A stretch of DNA of 64,000 nucleotides from Streptomyces sp. NBC_00440. GTDB taxonomy: Bacteria > Actinomycetota > Actinomycetes > Streptomycetales > Streptomycetaceae. Below the pieces are notes generated by a model, which was not told the origin of the DNA, searched no databases, and saw only the letters and a list, made by a program, of their open reading frames with translations. The translations under genes and the position numbers were made by a program. Shown here piece by piece: positions 7,455-16,223 of this stretch (its first letter is position 1; each line of letters begins with the position of its first letter). The stretch is from positions 2,365,501-2,429,500 of the forward strand of contig NZ_CP107921.1 in assembly GCF_036014215.1 (NCBI RefSeq). Direction: 5' to 3'.

Positions 7455-8957
7455 GTGGCACGACCTGACGCAGCGCCGATCACCCGGGACCGGGCAGGTC
7501 CGGGCCCCGGTCCCAGGTCCGGCGGTGGTGGCATCGGCTCCGGGCTGATGCGCCGCAAGCCCGTCGAGCGGCTGATCGCCGAGGGCGGGCAGGGTGAGGG
7601 CGGGCAGCTCAGGCGCTCGCTGGGCATGTGGCAGCTGACCATGATCAGCATCGGGGCCACCCTCGGCACCGGCATCTTCGTGGTACTCGGCGAGGCGGTC
7701 CCCAAGGCCGGGCCCGCCGTTGTGATCTCCTTCGTGATCGCCGGACTCACCGCCCTCTTCTCCGCGCTCTCGTACGCGGAACTGGCGGGCACCATCCCGG
7801 TCGCCGGCTCCTCGTACTCGTACACCTACGCCACGATGGGCGAGTTCATCGCCTGGATCTGCGGCTGGTGCCTGATGCTGGAGTACGGCGTGTCCGTGGC
7901 GGCCGTGGCCGTCGGCTGGGGCCAGTACCTCAACGAGTTCCTGGACGGCACGATCGGGGTGACGATCCCCACCGCCCTGTCCGCACCGCCCGGGGACGGC
8001 GGCATCGTCAACATCCCCGCACTGCTCGTCGTCCTGCTGGCCATGGCCTTCCTGCTGGGCGGCGCCAAGGAGAGCGCCCGCGCCAACACGATCATGGTGG
8101 TCGTGAAGATCGCCTCGCTGATCCTGTTCTGCGTGGTGGCCGCGTCGGGCATCAAGGCGGGCAACTACAAGCCCTTCATGCCGCTCGGCATGACCGGTGT
8201 CAGCGCGGCCGGCGCCAGCCTCTTCTTCTCGTACATCGGCTTCGACGCCGCCTCCACGGCCGGCGAGGAGGCCCGCAACCCCAAGCGCGACATGCCGCGC
8301 GCGATCATGCTCTCGCTGCTGATCGTCACCGCGCTGTACTGCCTGGTGGCCCTGATGGCCGTCGGTGCCATGCCGTGGCAGCACTTCCACAACGCTGACG
8401 CCGCCCTCGCCCAGATCATGCGGGACGTCACCGGCCAGAGCTTCTGGGCCGTACTCCTCGCCGCCGGGGCGGTCATCGCCATCGCCAGCGTGGTGCTGAC
8501 CGTGCTCTACGGGCAGACCCGCATCCTGTTCTCCATGGCCCGCGACGGCCTGGTGCCCAAGGTGTTCGCCAAGGTCGGCCCGCGGACCGGCGCCCCCGTC
8601 GCCAACACGGTGATCGTCTCGCTGTTCTGCGGCATCCTCGCGGCGGTCGTCCCGCTCGGCGAGCTGGCCAACGCCACCAGCATCGGGACTCTCTTCGCCT
8701 TCGCGCTGGTCAACGTGGCGGTCATCGTGCTCCGCCGGACCAGGCCCGACATGCCGCGGAACTTCCGGGTGGCGTTCTCGCCGGTGACGCCTGCCATCGG
8801 TTTCGCGCTGTGTCTGTGGATGATGACCAGCCTCGGCGCCAGTACGTGGGTGTGGTTCGGTATCTGGATGGCCGCCGGGCTCGTGCTGTACTTCGGCTAC
8901 GGGATGCGCCGCTCCCAGCTCGCCCGCGAAGAAGTGACCGCCCGAGAAGAAGTGTGA
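7455..8957 (+). CDS. APC-superfamily amino-acid permease, cationic amino acid transporter type
   Basis: A 500-residue membrane protein with about 12 helices after a 50-residue polar N-terminus. The helix-1 motif GATLGTGIFVVLG is the unwound substrate-binding segment of the APC fold, and FFSYIGFDAASTAGEEARNP is the CAT-family helix-6 region. It likely imports or exchanges basic amino acids across the plasma membrane. GTG 7455 follows AAGGAG at seven bases. The stop (GTG TGA) is ten bases before an Lrp-type regulator, suggesting co-transcription and feedback by an amino acid. The substrate cannot be read from sequence alone. Confidence 0.88.
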   Translation: MARPDAAPITRDRAGPGPGPRSGGGGIGSGLMRRKPVERLIAEGGQGEGGQLRRSLGMWQLTMISIGATLGTGIFVVLGEAVPKAGPAVVISFVIAGLTALFSALSYAELAGTIPVAGSSYSYTYATMGEFIAWICGWCLMLEYGVSVAAVAVGWGQYLNEFLDGTIGVTIPTALSAPPGDGGIVNIPALLVVLLAMAFLLGGAKESARANTIMVVVKIASLILFCVVAASGIKAGNYKPFMPLGMTGVSAAGASLFFSYIGFDAASTAGEEARNPKRDMPRAIMLSLLIVTALYCLVALMAVGAMPWQHFHNADAALAQIMRDVTGQSFWAVLLAAGAVIAIASVVLTVLYGQTRILFSMARDGLVPKVFAKVGPRTGAPVANTVIVSLFCGILAAVVPLGELANATSIGTLFAFALVNVAVIVLRRTRPDMPRNFRVAFSPVTPAIGFALCLWMMTSLGASTWVWFGIWMAAGLVLYFGYGMRRSQLAREEVTAREEV

Positions 8958-8967
8958 TCCACCCGCC

Positions 8968-9423
8968 TTGCGACTGAACGATCTTGACGAACGCATCGTC
9001 CACGCCCTCGCGGAGGACGCCCGCCGCTCCTACGCCGACATCGGCACCCGGGTCGGCCTGTCCGCGCCCGCCGTCAAACGCAGAGTCGACCGGCTGCTCG
9101 CATCCGGCGCCATCACCGGCTTCACCGTGCGGGTGGACCCCGCGGCGCTGGGCTGGGAGACGGAGGCGTTCGTCGAGATCCACTGCCGGCACAACACCTC
9201 CCCTGAGGACATCCGGCGCGGTATGGCGCGGTACCCGGAGGTGGCGTCCGCGTCGACCGTCACCGGTGACGCGGACGCGGTCATCCAGATCTACGCCGAG
9301 GACGTACGCCACTTCGAGCGGGTACTGGAGCGCATCGCGGGCGAGCCGTTCGTCGAACGCACCAAGTCCGTGCTCGTGCTCTCCCCGCTCGTACGCCGGT
9401 TCACCTCGGGCTCACCCGCGTAG
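8968..9423 (+). CDS. Lrp/AsnC-family transcriptional regulator
   Basis: A 151-residue protein with an N-terminal winged helix (LNDLDERIVHALAEDARRSYADIG, then the recognition helix near SAPAVKRRVDRL) and a C-terminal RAM ligand-binding domain (VTGDADAVIQIYAEDVRHF). Such regulators bind amino acids and act on transport or catabolic genes. Start is TTG 8968, just after the permease stop; the ribosome site is poor, so translation is probably coupled to the permease. The most likely target is the permease operon itself. Confidence 0.86.
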   Translation: MRLNDLDERIVHALAEDARRSYADIGTRVGLSAPAVKRRVDRLLASGAITGFTVRVDPAALGWETEAFVEIHCRHNTSPEDIRRGMARYPEVASASTVTGDADAVIQIYAEDVRHFERVLERIAGEPFVERTKSVLVLSPLVRRFTSGSPA

Positions 9424-9499
9424 CGCCGCAGCTGCCGTCGCGTCTCCCCGGACTCCCCGGGCCATGCCGTCTCCCCGGGGCCATGACAGGCGAGCAGGA

Positions 9500-9567
9500 C
9501 ACGGCGACCATGGCATGACGACTGACAGATGTTGAAAACTGTCAGTCGTCATGCCATAGTCGCCGTG
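9500..9567. promoter_or_regulatory. 29-bp near-perfect inverted repeat carrying the reductase promoter
   Basis: Arms 9500-9528 and 9539-9567 are complementary with one mismatch and enclose a ten-base loop. Inside lies a promoter: TTGAAA (9532-9537), 17 bp, CATAGT (9555-9560). A repressor bound to the arms would cover it. The TetR gene two positions downstream is the natural candidate. At the RNA level only half of the repeat would be transcribed, which argues for a DNA operator rather than a terminator. Confidence 0.62.
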
Positions 9568-9611
9568 CACCGAACTTCTGTCAGCTTCTGTTCCGGCGAA
9601 GGAGCACCCTC

Positions 9612-10631
9612 ATGGCCACCACTCCCGTCCCCGCCCGCACCCTGGGCACGGCAGGACCGCTGACCTCCGCCCTCGGCCTCGGCTGCATGGGCATGTCCGC
9701 GCTGTACGGCACCGCCGACCGCGCCGAGTCGATCGCGACCATCCACGCCGCCCTCGACGCCGGGGTCACCCTGCTCGACACCGGCGACTTCTACGGCATG
9801 GGTCACAACGAACTGCTGATCGGCGAAGCCCTGCGCAGCGCCCCCGCGGCCCACCGCGAACAGGCCCTCACCAGCGTCAAGTTCGGCGCTCTGCGGACCG
9901 TCGAAGGGGGCTTCACCGGCTACGACGGCCGCCCGAACGCCGTCAAGAACTTCGCCGCGTACTCGCTCCAGCGGCTCGGCACCGACCACATCGACATCTA
10001 CCGGATCGCCCGCGTCGACCCGGACGTGCCGATCGAGGAGACCGTCGGCGCCATCGCCGAGCTGATCGAAGCGGGCCATGTGCGGTATGTGGGCCTCTCC
10101 GAAGTGGGCGCCGACACCATCCGCAGGGCCGCCGCCACCGCGCCGATCACGGATCTCCAGATCGAGTACTCACTGATCTCCCGGGGCATCGAGGCGGAGA
10201 TCCTGCCCACCACCCGCGAGCTGGGCATCGGCATCACCGCGTACGGGGTGCTCTCCCGCGGTCTGATCAGCGGCCACTTCACCCATGACCGCGAGCTGGC
10301 CCCCGGAGACTTCCGGAGCATGAGCCCCCGCTTCCAGGGCGAGAACCTCCGGCACAATCTCGGTCTGGTCGACGCGTTGCGGAAGATCGCCGACCAGAAG
10401 GGCGTTTCCGTCGCTCAGACCGCCATCGCCTGGGTCTCGGCACGCGGCGAGGACATCGTCCCGCTGATCGGCGCCCGGACCCGCGACCGGCTGACCGAGG
10501 CCCTGGGCTCCCTCGATGTCACGCTCGACGCCGCGGACATCGCCGCCATCGAGGAGGCCGTCCCGGCCGGATCCGCGGCGGGCGACCGCTACCCGGCCGC
10601 CCAGATGGCCCACCTGGACAGCGAGCGCTGA
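9612..10631 (+). CDS. aldo/keto reductase
   Basis: A 339-residue NADPH-dependent TIM-barrel oxidoreductase. The catalytic Asp56, Tyr61 and Lys90 are visible (LLDTGDFYG, TSVKFG). The usual fourth residue, His of the HRVDP motif, is Ala133 (YRIARVDP), a variant also seen in a Tas-like subgroup. The NADP-binding end is GLSEVGADTIRR and the later VPLIGARTRDRL. ATG 9612 has AAGGAG upstream. The gene follows an unusual inverted-repeat promoter and precedes a TetR gene. Likely a stress- or aldehyde-responsive enzyme; the substrate is unknown. Confidence 0.87.
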   Translation: MATTPVPARTLGTAGPLTSALGLGCMGMSALYGTADRAESIATIHAALDAGVTLLDTGDFYGMGHNELLIGEALRSAPAAHREQALTSVKFGALRTVEGGFTGYDGRPNAVKNFAAYSLQRLGTDHIDIYRIARVDPDVPIEETVGAIAELIEAGHVRYVGLSEVGADTIRRAAATAPITDLQIEYSLISRGIEAEILPTTRELGIGITAYGVLSRGLISGHFTHDRELAPGDFRSMSPRFQGENLRHNLGLVDALRKIADQKGVSVAQTAIAWVSARGEDIVPLIGARTRDRLTEALGSLDVTLDAADIAAIEEAVPAGSAAGDRYPAAQMAHLDSER

Positions 10632-10738
10632 GTCCCCGGTACGGTCGGTAGCGCTCCACCCCCGCCCCGGCCCCCACTCCCCGCACGGCAGCGCGTCCTC
10701 CGGAAGACAGCGCGGCACCGAAAGGCAGCGCAGACGCG

Positions 10739-11332
10739 ATGACGCCCGAAGCCCTGACACCCGAGCGCATTCTTGAGGCGACCGAGGACGTGCTGCGCCG
10801 CTACGGCCCGGCCAAGGCCACGGTGGTCGACGTGGCACGGGTGCTCGGGGTCAGCCACGGCAGCGTCTACCGCCACTTCCGCACCAAGGCGGCGCTGCGC
10901 GAGGCTGTCACCGAGCGCTGGCTGCACAGGTCGGAGGCCGAGCTGGCCCGGTTCGCCGACGACCGGGAAGGCTCCGCGACCGCCCGGCTGACGAACTGGC
11001 TCACGGCCCTCTTCGCGGCCAAGCGCCGCAAGGCGGGCGGCGACCCCGAGCTGTTCGCCACCTTCGGGGTACTGACCGGGGAGAGCAGCGGAGTGGTGGA
11101 GAGCCATATCGGGGCGCTCGTCGGGCAGCTCGCCCGGATCATCGAGGACGGCTGCGCCCAGGGCGAGTTCGCCCCGGTCGAGGTGGACTTCCCGACGACG
11201 GCCCGTGCGGTCTTCGATGCGACCGGCCGCTTCCATGACCCGGTGTACGCGGCGGAGTGGAGCCGCCCAGGCATCGACGGTGACTTCACCGCCGTCCAGA
11301 ATCTGCTGCTGGGCGGCCTCCGGGCCCGCTGA
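10739..11332 (+). CDS. TetR-family transcriptional regulator
   Basis: A 197-residue repressor. Residues 8-55 are the TetR helix-turn-helix (ILEATEDVLRRYG, then VSHGSVYRHFRTKAALREAV). The C-terminal ligand domain matches the TetR_C_33-like group (FDATGRFHDPVYAAEW). It lies 107 bp after the reductase in the same direction and probably controls it through the inverted repeat at 9500-9567. It converges with the acetoacetyl-CoA synthetase gene, only 18 bp away. Confidence 0.86.
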   Translation: MTPEALTPERILEATEDVLRRYGPAKATVVDVARVLGVSHGSVYRHFRTKAALREAVTERWLHRSEAELARFADDREGSATARLTNWLTALFAAKRRKAGGDPELFATFGVLTGESSGVVESHIGALVGQLARIIEDGCAQGEFAPVEVDFPTTARAVFDATGRFHDPVYAAEWSRPGIDGDFTAVQNLLLGGLRAR

Positions 11333-11350
11333 CACCCTCACCGGCGGCCC

Positions 11351-13333
11351 TCAGAGCTGGGCGGCGAACTCCGCGAACCACTCCAGCATTTCGGGGTGGG
11401 CGACGGCGCCTTCCGCGGACACATCGCAGACGCGGGCGCCCTGGAGGATGCGCTTCACCGGGACCTCCAGCTTCTTGCCGGTCAGGGTGCGCGGCACCGC
11501 CGCCACCTGCTCGATCCGGTCCGGTACATGACGCGGCGACAGCCGGTTGCGGATCGCGGTGGTGATCTCCTTCCGCAGGGCGTCGTCGAGCCGGGCGCCG
11601 TCGGCGAGGACGACGAACAGCGGCATGCTGTACCGCCCGTCGGACAGCTCGGCGCCGACGACAAGACTGTCGGCGATCTGCGGCAGCGGTTCGACGACCT
11701 CGTAGATATCGCCCGAACCCATCCGCACACCCATCCGGTTGAGCGTCGAGTCCGACCGGCCGGCCACCACCACCGTGAGGTCGGAGTCGAGGACGGCCCA
11801 GTCCCCGTGCCGCCACACCCCCGGATACACGTCGAAGTAGCTGGCGCGGTAGCGCTCCCCGCCGGGGTCGTCCACGAAGTGCAGAGGCATGGACGGCAGC
11901 GGGGCGGTGACCACCAGCTCGCCCTGTTCTCCGACGAGCGGCTGTCCTGCCGGGTCCCAGGAGGCGAGCGCGACCCCGAGCGCGGGGCACTGGATACGTC
12001 CGGCGCGCACCGGCAGCAGCGGGCTGCCGCCGGCGAGCACCGAGCAGATGTCGGTCCCGCCGCAGATCGACTGCACCCAGGCGCCGGGGACGAGGCGCTC
12101 GGCGGCCCAGTGCCAGGTGCTGACCGGCAGCGCCGAGCCGGTCTGCAGGACCGAGCGCACGGCGCTGAGGTCGGTCTCCGCCGCCGGATGCGCTCCCGCC
12201 GCCTCCGCGGCAGCCAGATAGGCCGCGCCGACTCCGACCATCGTCGCGCCGGTCTGCTCGGCGACCCGCCAGACCCCGTTGATGTCCGGGTAGCCGGGGC
12301 TGCCGTCGTACAGCACGATGGTGGACCCGTGCAGCAGGCCGGCGACCATGAGGTTCCAGACCATCCAGCTGGTGGAGGTATGGAAGAAGTAGCGGTCGTC
12401 GGCGCGCAGGTCGGAGCCCAGGCCGAGGGCCTTGAGCAGTTCGACGACGATGCCGCCGTGCCCCTGCACGATGCCCTTCGGCACACCCGTGGTGCCCGAG
12501 GACCACAGGATCCACAGCGGGTGGTCGAACGGGACGTCGGCGAAGTCGAGTTGGGCTCCCGGCCGTGCGAGCAGATCGGGCCAGACGTGCTGTGTCACCT
12601 CGGGCCGCTGCGACCACGGCGCTGCGGCCGATGACGGATGGAGGTGGCCGACCGCCACCAGGTGCCGGAGGGTGGGCAGCCCGTCCACGATCTCGGAGAC
12701 CGCCGCACGGCGGTCGAACTCCTTCCCGCCGTGGTGGTAGCCGTCCGCCGCCAGCAGCACCGTCGGGCGCGCCTGGCGCAGGCGGGCGAGCACGCTCGGT
12801 GTGCCGAAGTCCGGCGAACACACCGTCCACACCGCGCCGATGGCGGCGGTGGCCAGCAGAGCGACCACGGCGTGCGGCGTGTTCGGCAGATAGCCGGCCA
12901 CCCGGTCTCCGGGGCGCACCCCCATGTCCCTGAGGGCTGCGGCGAGGGCCGCCGTGTCGTGACGCAGTTGCTCCCAGGAGGTCTCGGCCGGTGTCCCGCC
13001 CTCCGACACGCTGATCAGGGCGGGGCGTGCGTCGGTGGCCTGTGCGAAGCAGCGTTCGGCGAAGTTGAGGCGTGCTCCGCGGAACCAGGTGGCCCCGGGC
13101 ATCGACGGGTCGCCGAGCACCTCGTCGTAGCCGGTCACGGCGTCCAGCCCGTAGAACTCCCAGACCGCGGACCAGAATCCGGGCAGATCGGTGGTGCTCC
13201 ACTCCCACAGCTCCGGGTAGCCGGGGAAGGACAGACCTCTGGTCCGGTCCAGCCAGCGCAGGAAGGCGGCGACGTTGGAGCCCTCGGTCTGGCTGGGACC
13301 GGGGGACCACAACACGTCGGTGGCGGTGCTCAT
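11351..13333 (-). CDS. acetoacetyl-CoA synthetase
   Basis: A 660-residue member of the adenylate-forming family that activates acetoacetate with ATP and CoA. Acetoacetyl-CoA synthetase features are the N-terminal ACAS-type segment (YPELWEWSTTDLPGFWSAVW), the P-loop-like SSGTTGVPKG, the ICGGTDICS core, GRSDSTLNRMGVRMGSGDIY and the C-terminal catalytic lysine region TGKKLEVPVKR. Start ATG 13333 follows GGGAGGG and overlaps the hydrolase stop by ATGA. It is the last gene of a leftward operon with a hydrolase, an MFS carrier, a dioxygenase and a quinone oxidoreductase. The BKACE gene further upstream can supply acetoacetate. Confidence 0.92.
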   Translation of the reverse strand: MSTATDVLWSPGPSQTEGSNVAAFLRWLDRTRGLSFPGYPELWEWSTTDLPGFWSAVWEFYGLDAVTGYDEVLGDPSMPGATWFRGARLNFAERCFAQATDARPALISVSEGGTPAETSWEQLRHDTAALAAALRDMGVRPGDRVAGYLPNTPHAVVALLATAAIGAVWTVCSPDFGTPSVLARLRQARPTVLLAADGYHHGGKEFDRRAAVSEIVDGLPTLRHLVAVGHLHPSSAAAPWSQRPEVTQHVWPDLLARPGAQLDFADVPFDHPLWILWSSGTTGVPKGIVQGHGGIVVELLKALGLGSDLRADDRYFFHTSTSWMVWNLMVAGLLHGSTIVLYDGSPGYPDINGVWRVAEQTGATMVGVGAAYLAAAEAAGAHPAAETDLSAVRSVLQTGSALPVSTWHWAAERLVPGAWVQSICGGTDICSVLAGGSPLLPVRAGRIQCPALGVALASWDPAGQPLVGEQGELVVTAPLPSMPLHFVDDPGGERYRASYFDVYPGVWRHGDWAVLDSDLTVVVAGRSDSTLNRMGVRMGSGDIYEVVEPLPQIADSLVVGAELSDGRYSMPLFVVLADGARLDDALRKEITTAIRNRLSPRHVPDRIEQVAAVPRTLTGKKLEVPVKRILQGARVCDVSAEGAVAHPEMLEWFAEFAAQL

Positions 13334-13905
13334 CGGCCCTCCCCGCTGAGCTCGCGGACGTACTGCTCGGCCTGGGGCCACTCGCCGTACCCGGCCGCCG
13401 GGTTGAGGTGTCCGACCGGCCCGAGGTCGACCAGCCGGCTCCCCCACGCCCGGGCGAGCGCGGCGACCGGTGCGAAGCCGGCCAGGGGGTCGTCGGTGCT
13501 GGCCGCGACGATGCTCGGGAAGGGCAGCGGGGCGCGCGGCACCGGCAGCCAGCCGTTGGCGCCCAGGTCGTCGCGGCTGGGATGTCCTTCGGGCATGGGT
13601 GTTTCGAGATCCGGCGGGGTGGCCAGCAGAGCACCCTGGATCGGGCGCGTGTGGCGCTGCGCCCAGTGCGCGACCGTGATCACCCCGACGCTGTGCGCGA
13701 CCAGGACGACCGGACCCGAGATCTCGGACAGCGCCTCGTCCAGGGCTGCGACCTGCACGTCGCAGCTGAGCCGGTCGGTCGTCACCGGTGCGACGGTACG
13801 GGCGCCGGGCAGCTTGTTGCCGAGGACGGTCTGCCAGTGCTCCGGTACGTGGTCACGCAGACCGGGAACGATCAGGAGGGCCGGTGGCGGTGCGACGGTG
13901 CTCAT
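13330..13905 (-). CDS. RBBP9/YdeN-type alpha/beta hydrolase
   Basis: A 191-residue serine hydrolase. The nucleophile elbow is VAHSVG; the acidic residue lies in ASTDDPLAG and the histidine in GHLNPAAGYGEW, the arrangement of the RBBP9/YdeN family. Start ATG 13905 and stop overlap the neighbours by ATGA on both sides, so it is translationally coupled within the operon. It might hydrolyse an ester or thioester intermediate of the pathway, for example the CoA product of the cleavage enzyme; that is inference. Long in-frame readings upstream run through the MFS gene in the wrong frame. Confidence 0.82.
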   Translation of the reverse strand: MSTVAPPPALLIVPGLRDHVPEHWQTVLGNKLPGARTVAPVTTDRLSCDVQVAALDEALSEISGPVVLVAHSVGVITVAHWAQRHTRPIQGALLATPPDLETPMPEGHPSRDDLGANGWLPVPRAPLPFPSIVAASTDDPLAGFAPVAALARAWGSRLVDLGPVGHLNPAAGYGEWPQAEQYVRELSGEGR

Positions 13906-15251
13906 GGCTGGGACTCCAGTCCTGCCGGCGCGGCCTCGGGCAGCAAACCCAGGCGGCGCAGGTCTCGTGGGTAGTAGTGTCGGCCGATCGCGAAGGCGGC
14001 GCACGCCACTACCGCGACCAGCGGGATGAGGCGCAGCGCGCCGAGCAGACCGACGTGGTCGGCGAGCATGCCGGTCACCGTCGGGCCGGGGGCCAGGCCG
14101 AGCAGGCTGTTGGCCAGGGTGAGTGTGGCCATGGCGGTGGCGGCGACGGCGGCCGGGGTCAGATTGGCCACCATGGCGGCGGCCGGCCCGGCAGTGGCGT
14201 TGGACAGCAGGGCTCCGGCCGCGACCAGGGTGAGCTGCAGCGGCCCGGCGTGCAGGCCGAATCCGCACAGCAGCAGGGCGAAGGTGCCCACACTGCAGGT
14301 GATCGACACCGTCCACTTCCGGATCGGCGCGGTCCGGCTGAGCCTGTCCGACACCATCCCGCCGACGATCGTGCCGACGCCGGTGAACAGGGCGAATGCT
14401 CCGGCCACCAGGCCCGCCTTGGCGGACGGCATACCGTAGGAGCGGTTGAGGAAGGTGGGCATCCAGGCGAGCAGGGCCATCGCGATGAACATCTGCAGCC
14501 CGCTGCCGATGTAGGCGCAGACCACCGAGACCGAGGAGAACAGCCGCGGCAGCATCGTGCGCAACGGCGCCCGTTCGTCGGCCCCTCCCCGGCCGGCGTC
14601 CGAGACCATCGCCACCTGCGCCGCGAGTCTCCTCTCGGTGACCACGAACGCGTAGACCGCCGCCAGGGCCAGCCCGAAGAGCCCCATCACGGCGAAGGCC
14701 CAGCGCCAGCCGAGATGCTGGGCCAGCACACCGCCGACCGACACACCCAGGACGGTCCCGAACGCCCCGCCCCCCATGAACGCCCCGGAGAGCGTGGCCC
14801 GCAGGCGCGCGGGGAAGATGCTCAGCACCAACGCGATACCCACGCTGCCGTACGCCGCTTCCCCGGCACCGACGAAGAACCGCGCCACGAACATCTCCCC
14901 GTAGCTCGCCGAGATCGCGCAGCCCAGGGTCGCCAGGCTCCACACCGCCGCGGCTGCTACCAGACACCGGCTGCGCCCCCAGCGGTCCGCCAGCAGCGAC
15001 AGCGGGAAGGTGAGCACTCCGACCATCAGGGCCACGATGCCGCTGAGCGAGCCCAACTGGCCGTCGGACAGCAGCCATTGGGCCTTGAGGTCGGGGAAGA
15101 CCACATTGAGCACCTGTCGTGACATGTAGTCCGACAGCAGCAGCCCGAAGCTCAGGGCGAAGATCACCCAGGCGTAACGGCGGGAGGCGGCGGGCCGCGG
15201 TGGGACCGGAGATCTGTCCAGTGCGGCCGGACCGGCGGTATGCAGTCCCAT
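13902..15251 (-). CDS. MFS transporter, ACS (organic anion symporter)-like
   Basis: A 449-residue, 12-helix carrier. Helix 1 has SDYMSRQVLNVVFPDLKAQW, typical of the anion:cation symporter group that imports hexuronates, phthalates and other organic acids; motif A is LLADRWGRSR. The start ATG 15251 has AAAGGAGAGGTGA upstream, the strongest ribosome site in the operon. It is the likely uptake system for the compound degraded by the cluster. The family fits an organic acid better than a drug exporter does. Confidence 0.85.
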   Translation of the reverse strand: MGLHTAGPAALDRSPVPPRPAASRRYAWVIFALSFGLLLSDYMSRQVLNVVFPDLKAQWLLSDGQLGSLSGIVALMVGVLTFPLSLLADRWGRSRCLVAAAAVWSLATLGCAISASYGEMFVARFFVGAGEAAYGSVGIALVLSIFPARLRATLSGAFMGGGAFGTVLGVSVGGVLAQHLGWRWAFAVMGLFGLALAAVYAFVVTERRLAAQVAMVSDAGRGGADERAPLRTMLPRLFSSVSVVCAYIGSGLQMFIAMALLAWMPTFLNRSYGMPSAKAGLVAGAFALFTGVGTIVGGMVSDRLSRTAPIRKWTVSITCSVGTFALLLCGFGLHAGPLQLTLVAAGALLSNATAGPAAAMVANLTPAAVAATAMATLTLANSLLGLAPGPTVTGMLADHVGLLGALRLIPLVAVVACAAFAIGRHYYPRDLRRLGLLPEAAPAGLESQP

Positions 15252-15335
15252 GTGGGGTCACCTCTCCTTTGGGGCTCCCGGGGGGTCGGGGCTACTTCTC
15301 ACACACGACCCAGGACCTTTCGTCCGGGTCAGGCT

Positions 15336-16208
15336 CTAGAACGGCTTGTCGCCGACGATCCCGGCGCGTTCCATCTTCCGGACGGCGGGCCAGTAGTCCT
15401 GGACGGCGTAGTGCTGGGTGGAGCGGTTGTCCCAGATGGCCACGCTGTTCTTCTGCCAGCGCCAGCGCACCTGGTACTCGGGCACGGCGGCCTGGCTCAT
15501 CAGGTAGCTCAGGAGGTTGGCCGCGCCGGGTGCGTAGTCCTGCCCGAAGCGCACGTTCTCGGGGGTGTGGTAGTTGACGAAGTGAGTGGTGAAGGAGTTG
15601 ACGAAGAGGATCTGTTCGCCGGTCTCCGGGTGGGTGCGCACCACCGGGTGCTCCGCGTCCGGGTAGCGCTCCTTCAGTGCGAGGCGTTTCTCGGCCGGCA
15701 TGGCCGCACCGAAGGTCGCTTCGATGCTGTGCCGCGCACGCAGACCGGCGATCTGTGTCTTGATGTGCTCGGGCAGCCGGCGGTAGGCCTCGCCCATGTC
15801 GACCCAGATCGTGTCGCCGCCCACCGGCGGCGTCTCGACGGCGCGCAGCACCGCGCCCATGGGCGGGCACTCGCGCCAGGTCGCGTCGCAGTGCAGCGCG
15901 TTCTCGTAGTGCTCGGGCTTGCTGTCCAGGTCCTTGTAGATCCGGGCCAGCCCAGGGTGGTCGGGGTCGGCGACGACCACCGGGTGGTCCTCCAGCGGGC
16001 CGAAGCGCGAGGCGAAGGCGACGTGTTCGGAGCGGGTCATCTCCTGGTCGCGCAGGAACAGGACCTTGTACTTGAGGAGCAATTCCCTGATCTGGGCGAA
16101 CAGTTCGCCGTCCTGCGCCGCGTCACCGAGCTGCACCCCGCTCAGCTCGGCACCGATGGTGCAGGTCAGTGGCTCGACTTGGATGGCTGTGCGGACCGTT
16201 TGCAGCAT
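15336..16208 (-). CDS. TauD/TfdA-family Fe(II)/2-oxoglutarate dioxygenase
   Basis: A 290-residue enzyme of the TauD/TfdA fold. The iron ligands are visible as HCDATW (His-x-Asp) and the distal His in STQHYAV, and the 2-oxoglutarate arginine lies in VRKMERAGI. Such enzymes hydroxylate a carbon next to a heteroatom and often break C-S, C-O or C-N bonds, coupled to decarboxylation of 2-oxoglutarate. ATG 16208 has AAGGAGA upstream. It sits 15 bp after the quinone oxidoreductase and 84 bp before the MFS carrier in one operon. The substrate is unknown; taurine is not specifically indicated. Confidence 0.88.
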   Translation of the reverse strand: MLQTVRTAIQVEPLTCTIGAELSGVQLGDAAQDGELFAQIRELLLKYKVLFLRDQEMTRSEHVAFASRFGPLEDHPVVVADPDHPGLARIYKDLDSKPEHYENALHCDATWRECPPMGAVLRAVETPPVGGDTIWVDMGEAYRRLPEHIKTQIAGLRARHSIEATFGAAMPAEKRLALKERYPDAEHPVVRTHPETGEQILFVNSFTTHFVNYHTPENVRFGQDYAPGAANLLSYLMSQAAVPEYQVRWRWQKNSVAIWDNRSTQHYAVQDYWPAVRKMERAGIVGDKPF

Positions 16209-16223
16209 GGTGCGATCTCCTTC

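Noticed and set aside
13906..15261. Long in-frame extension of the hydrolase at 13330 through the MFS gene
   Set aside because: It is the out-of-frame shadow of the transporter, which has clear membrane helices in its own frame.
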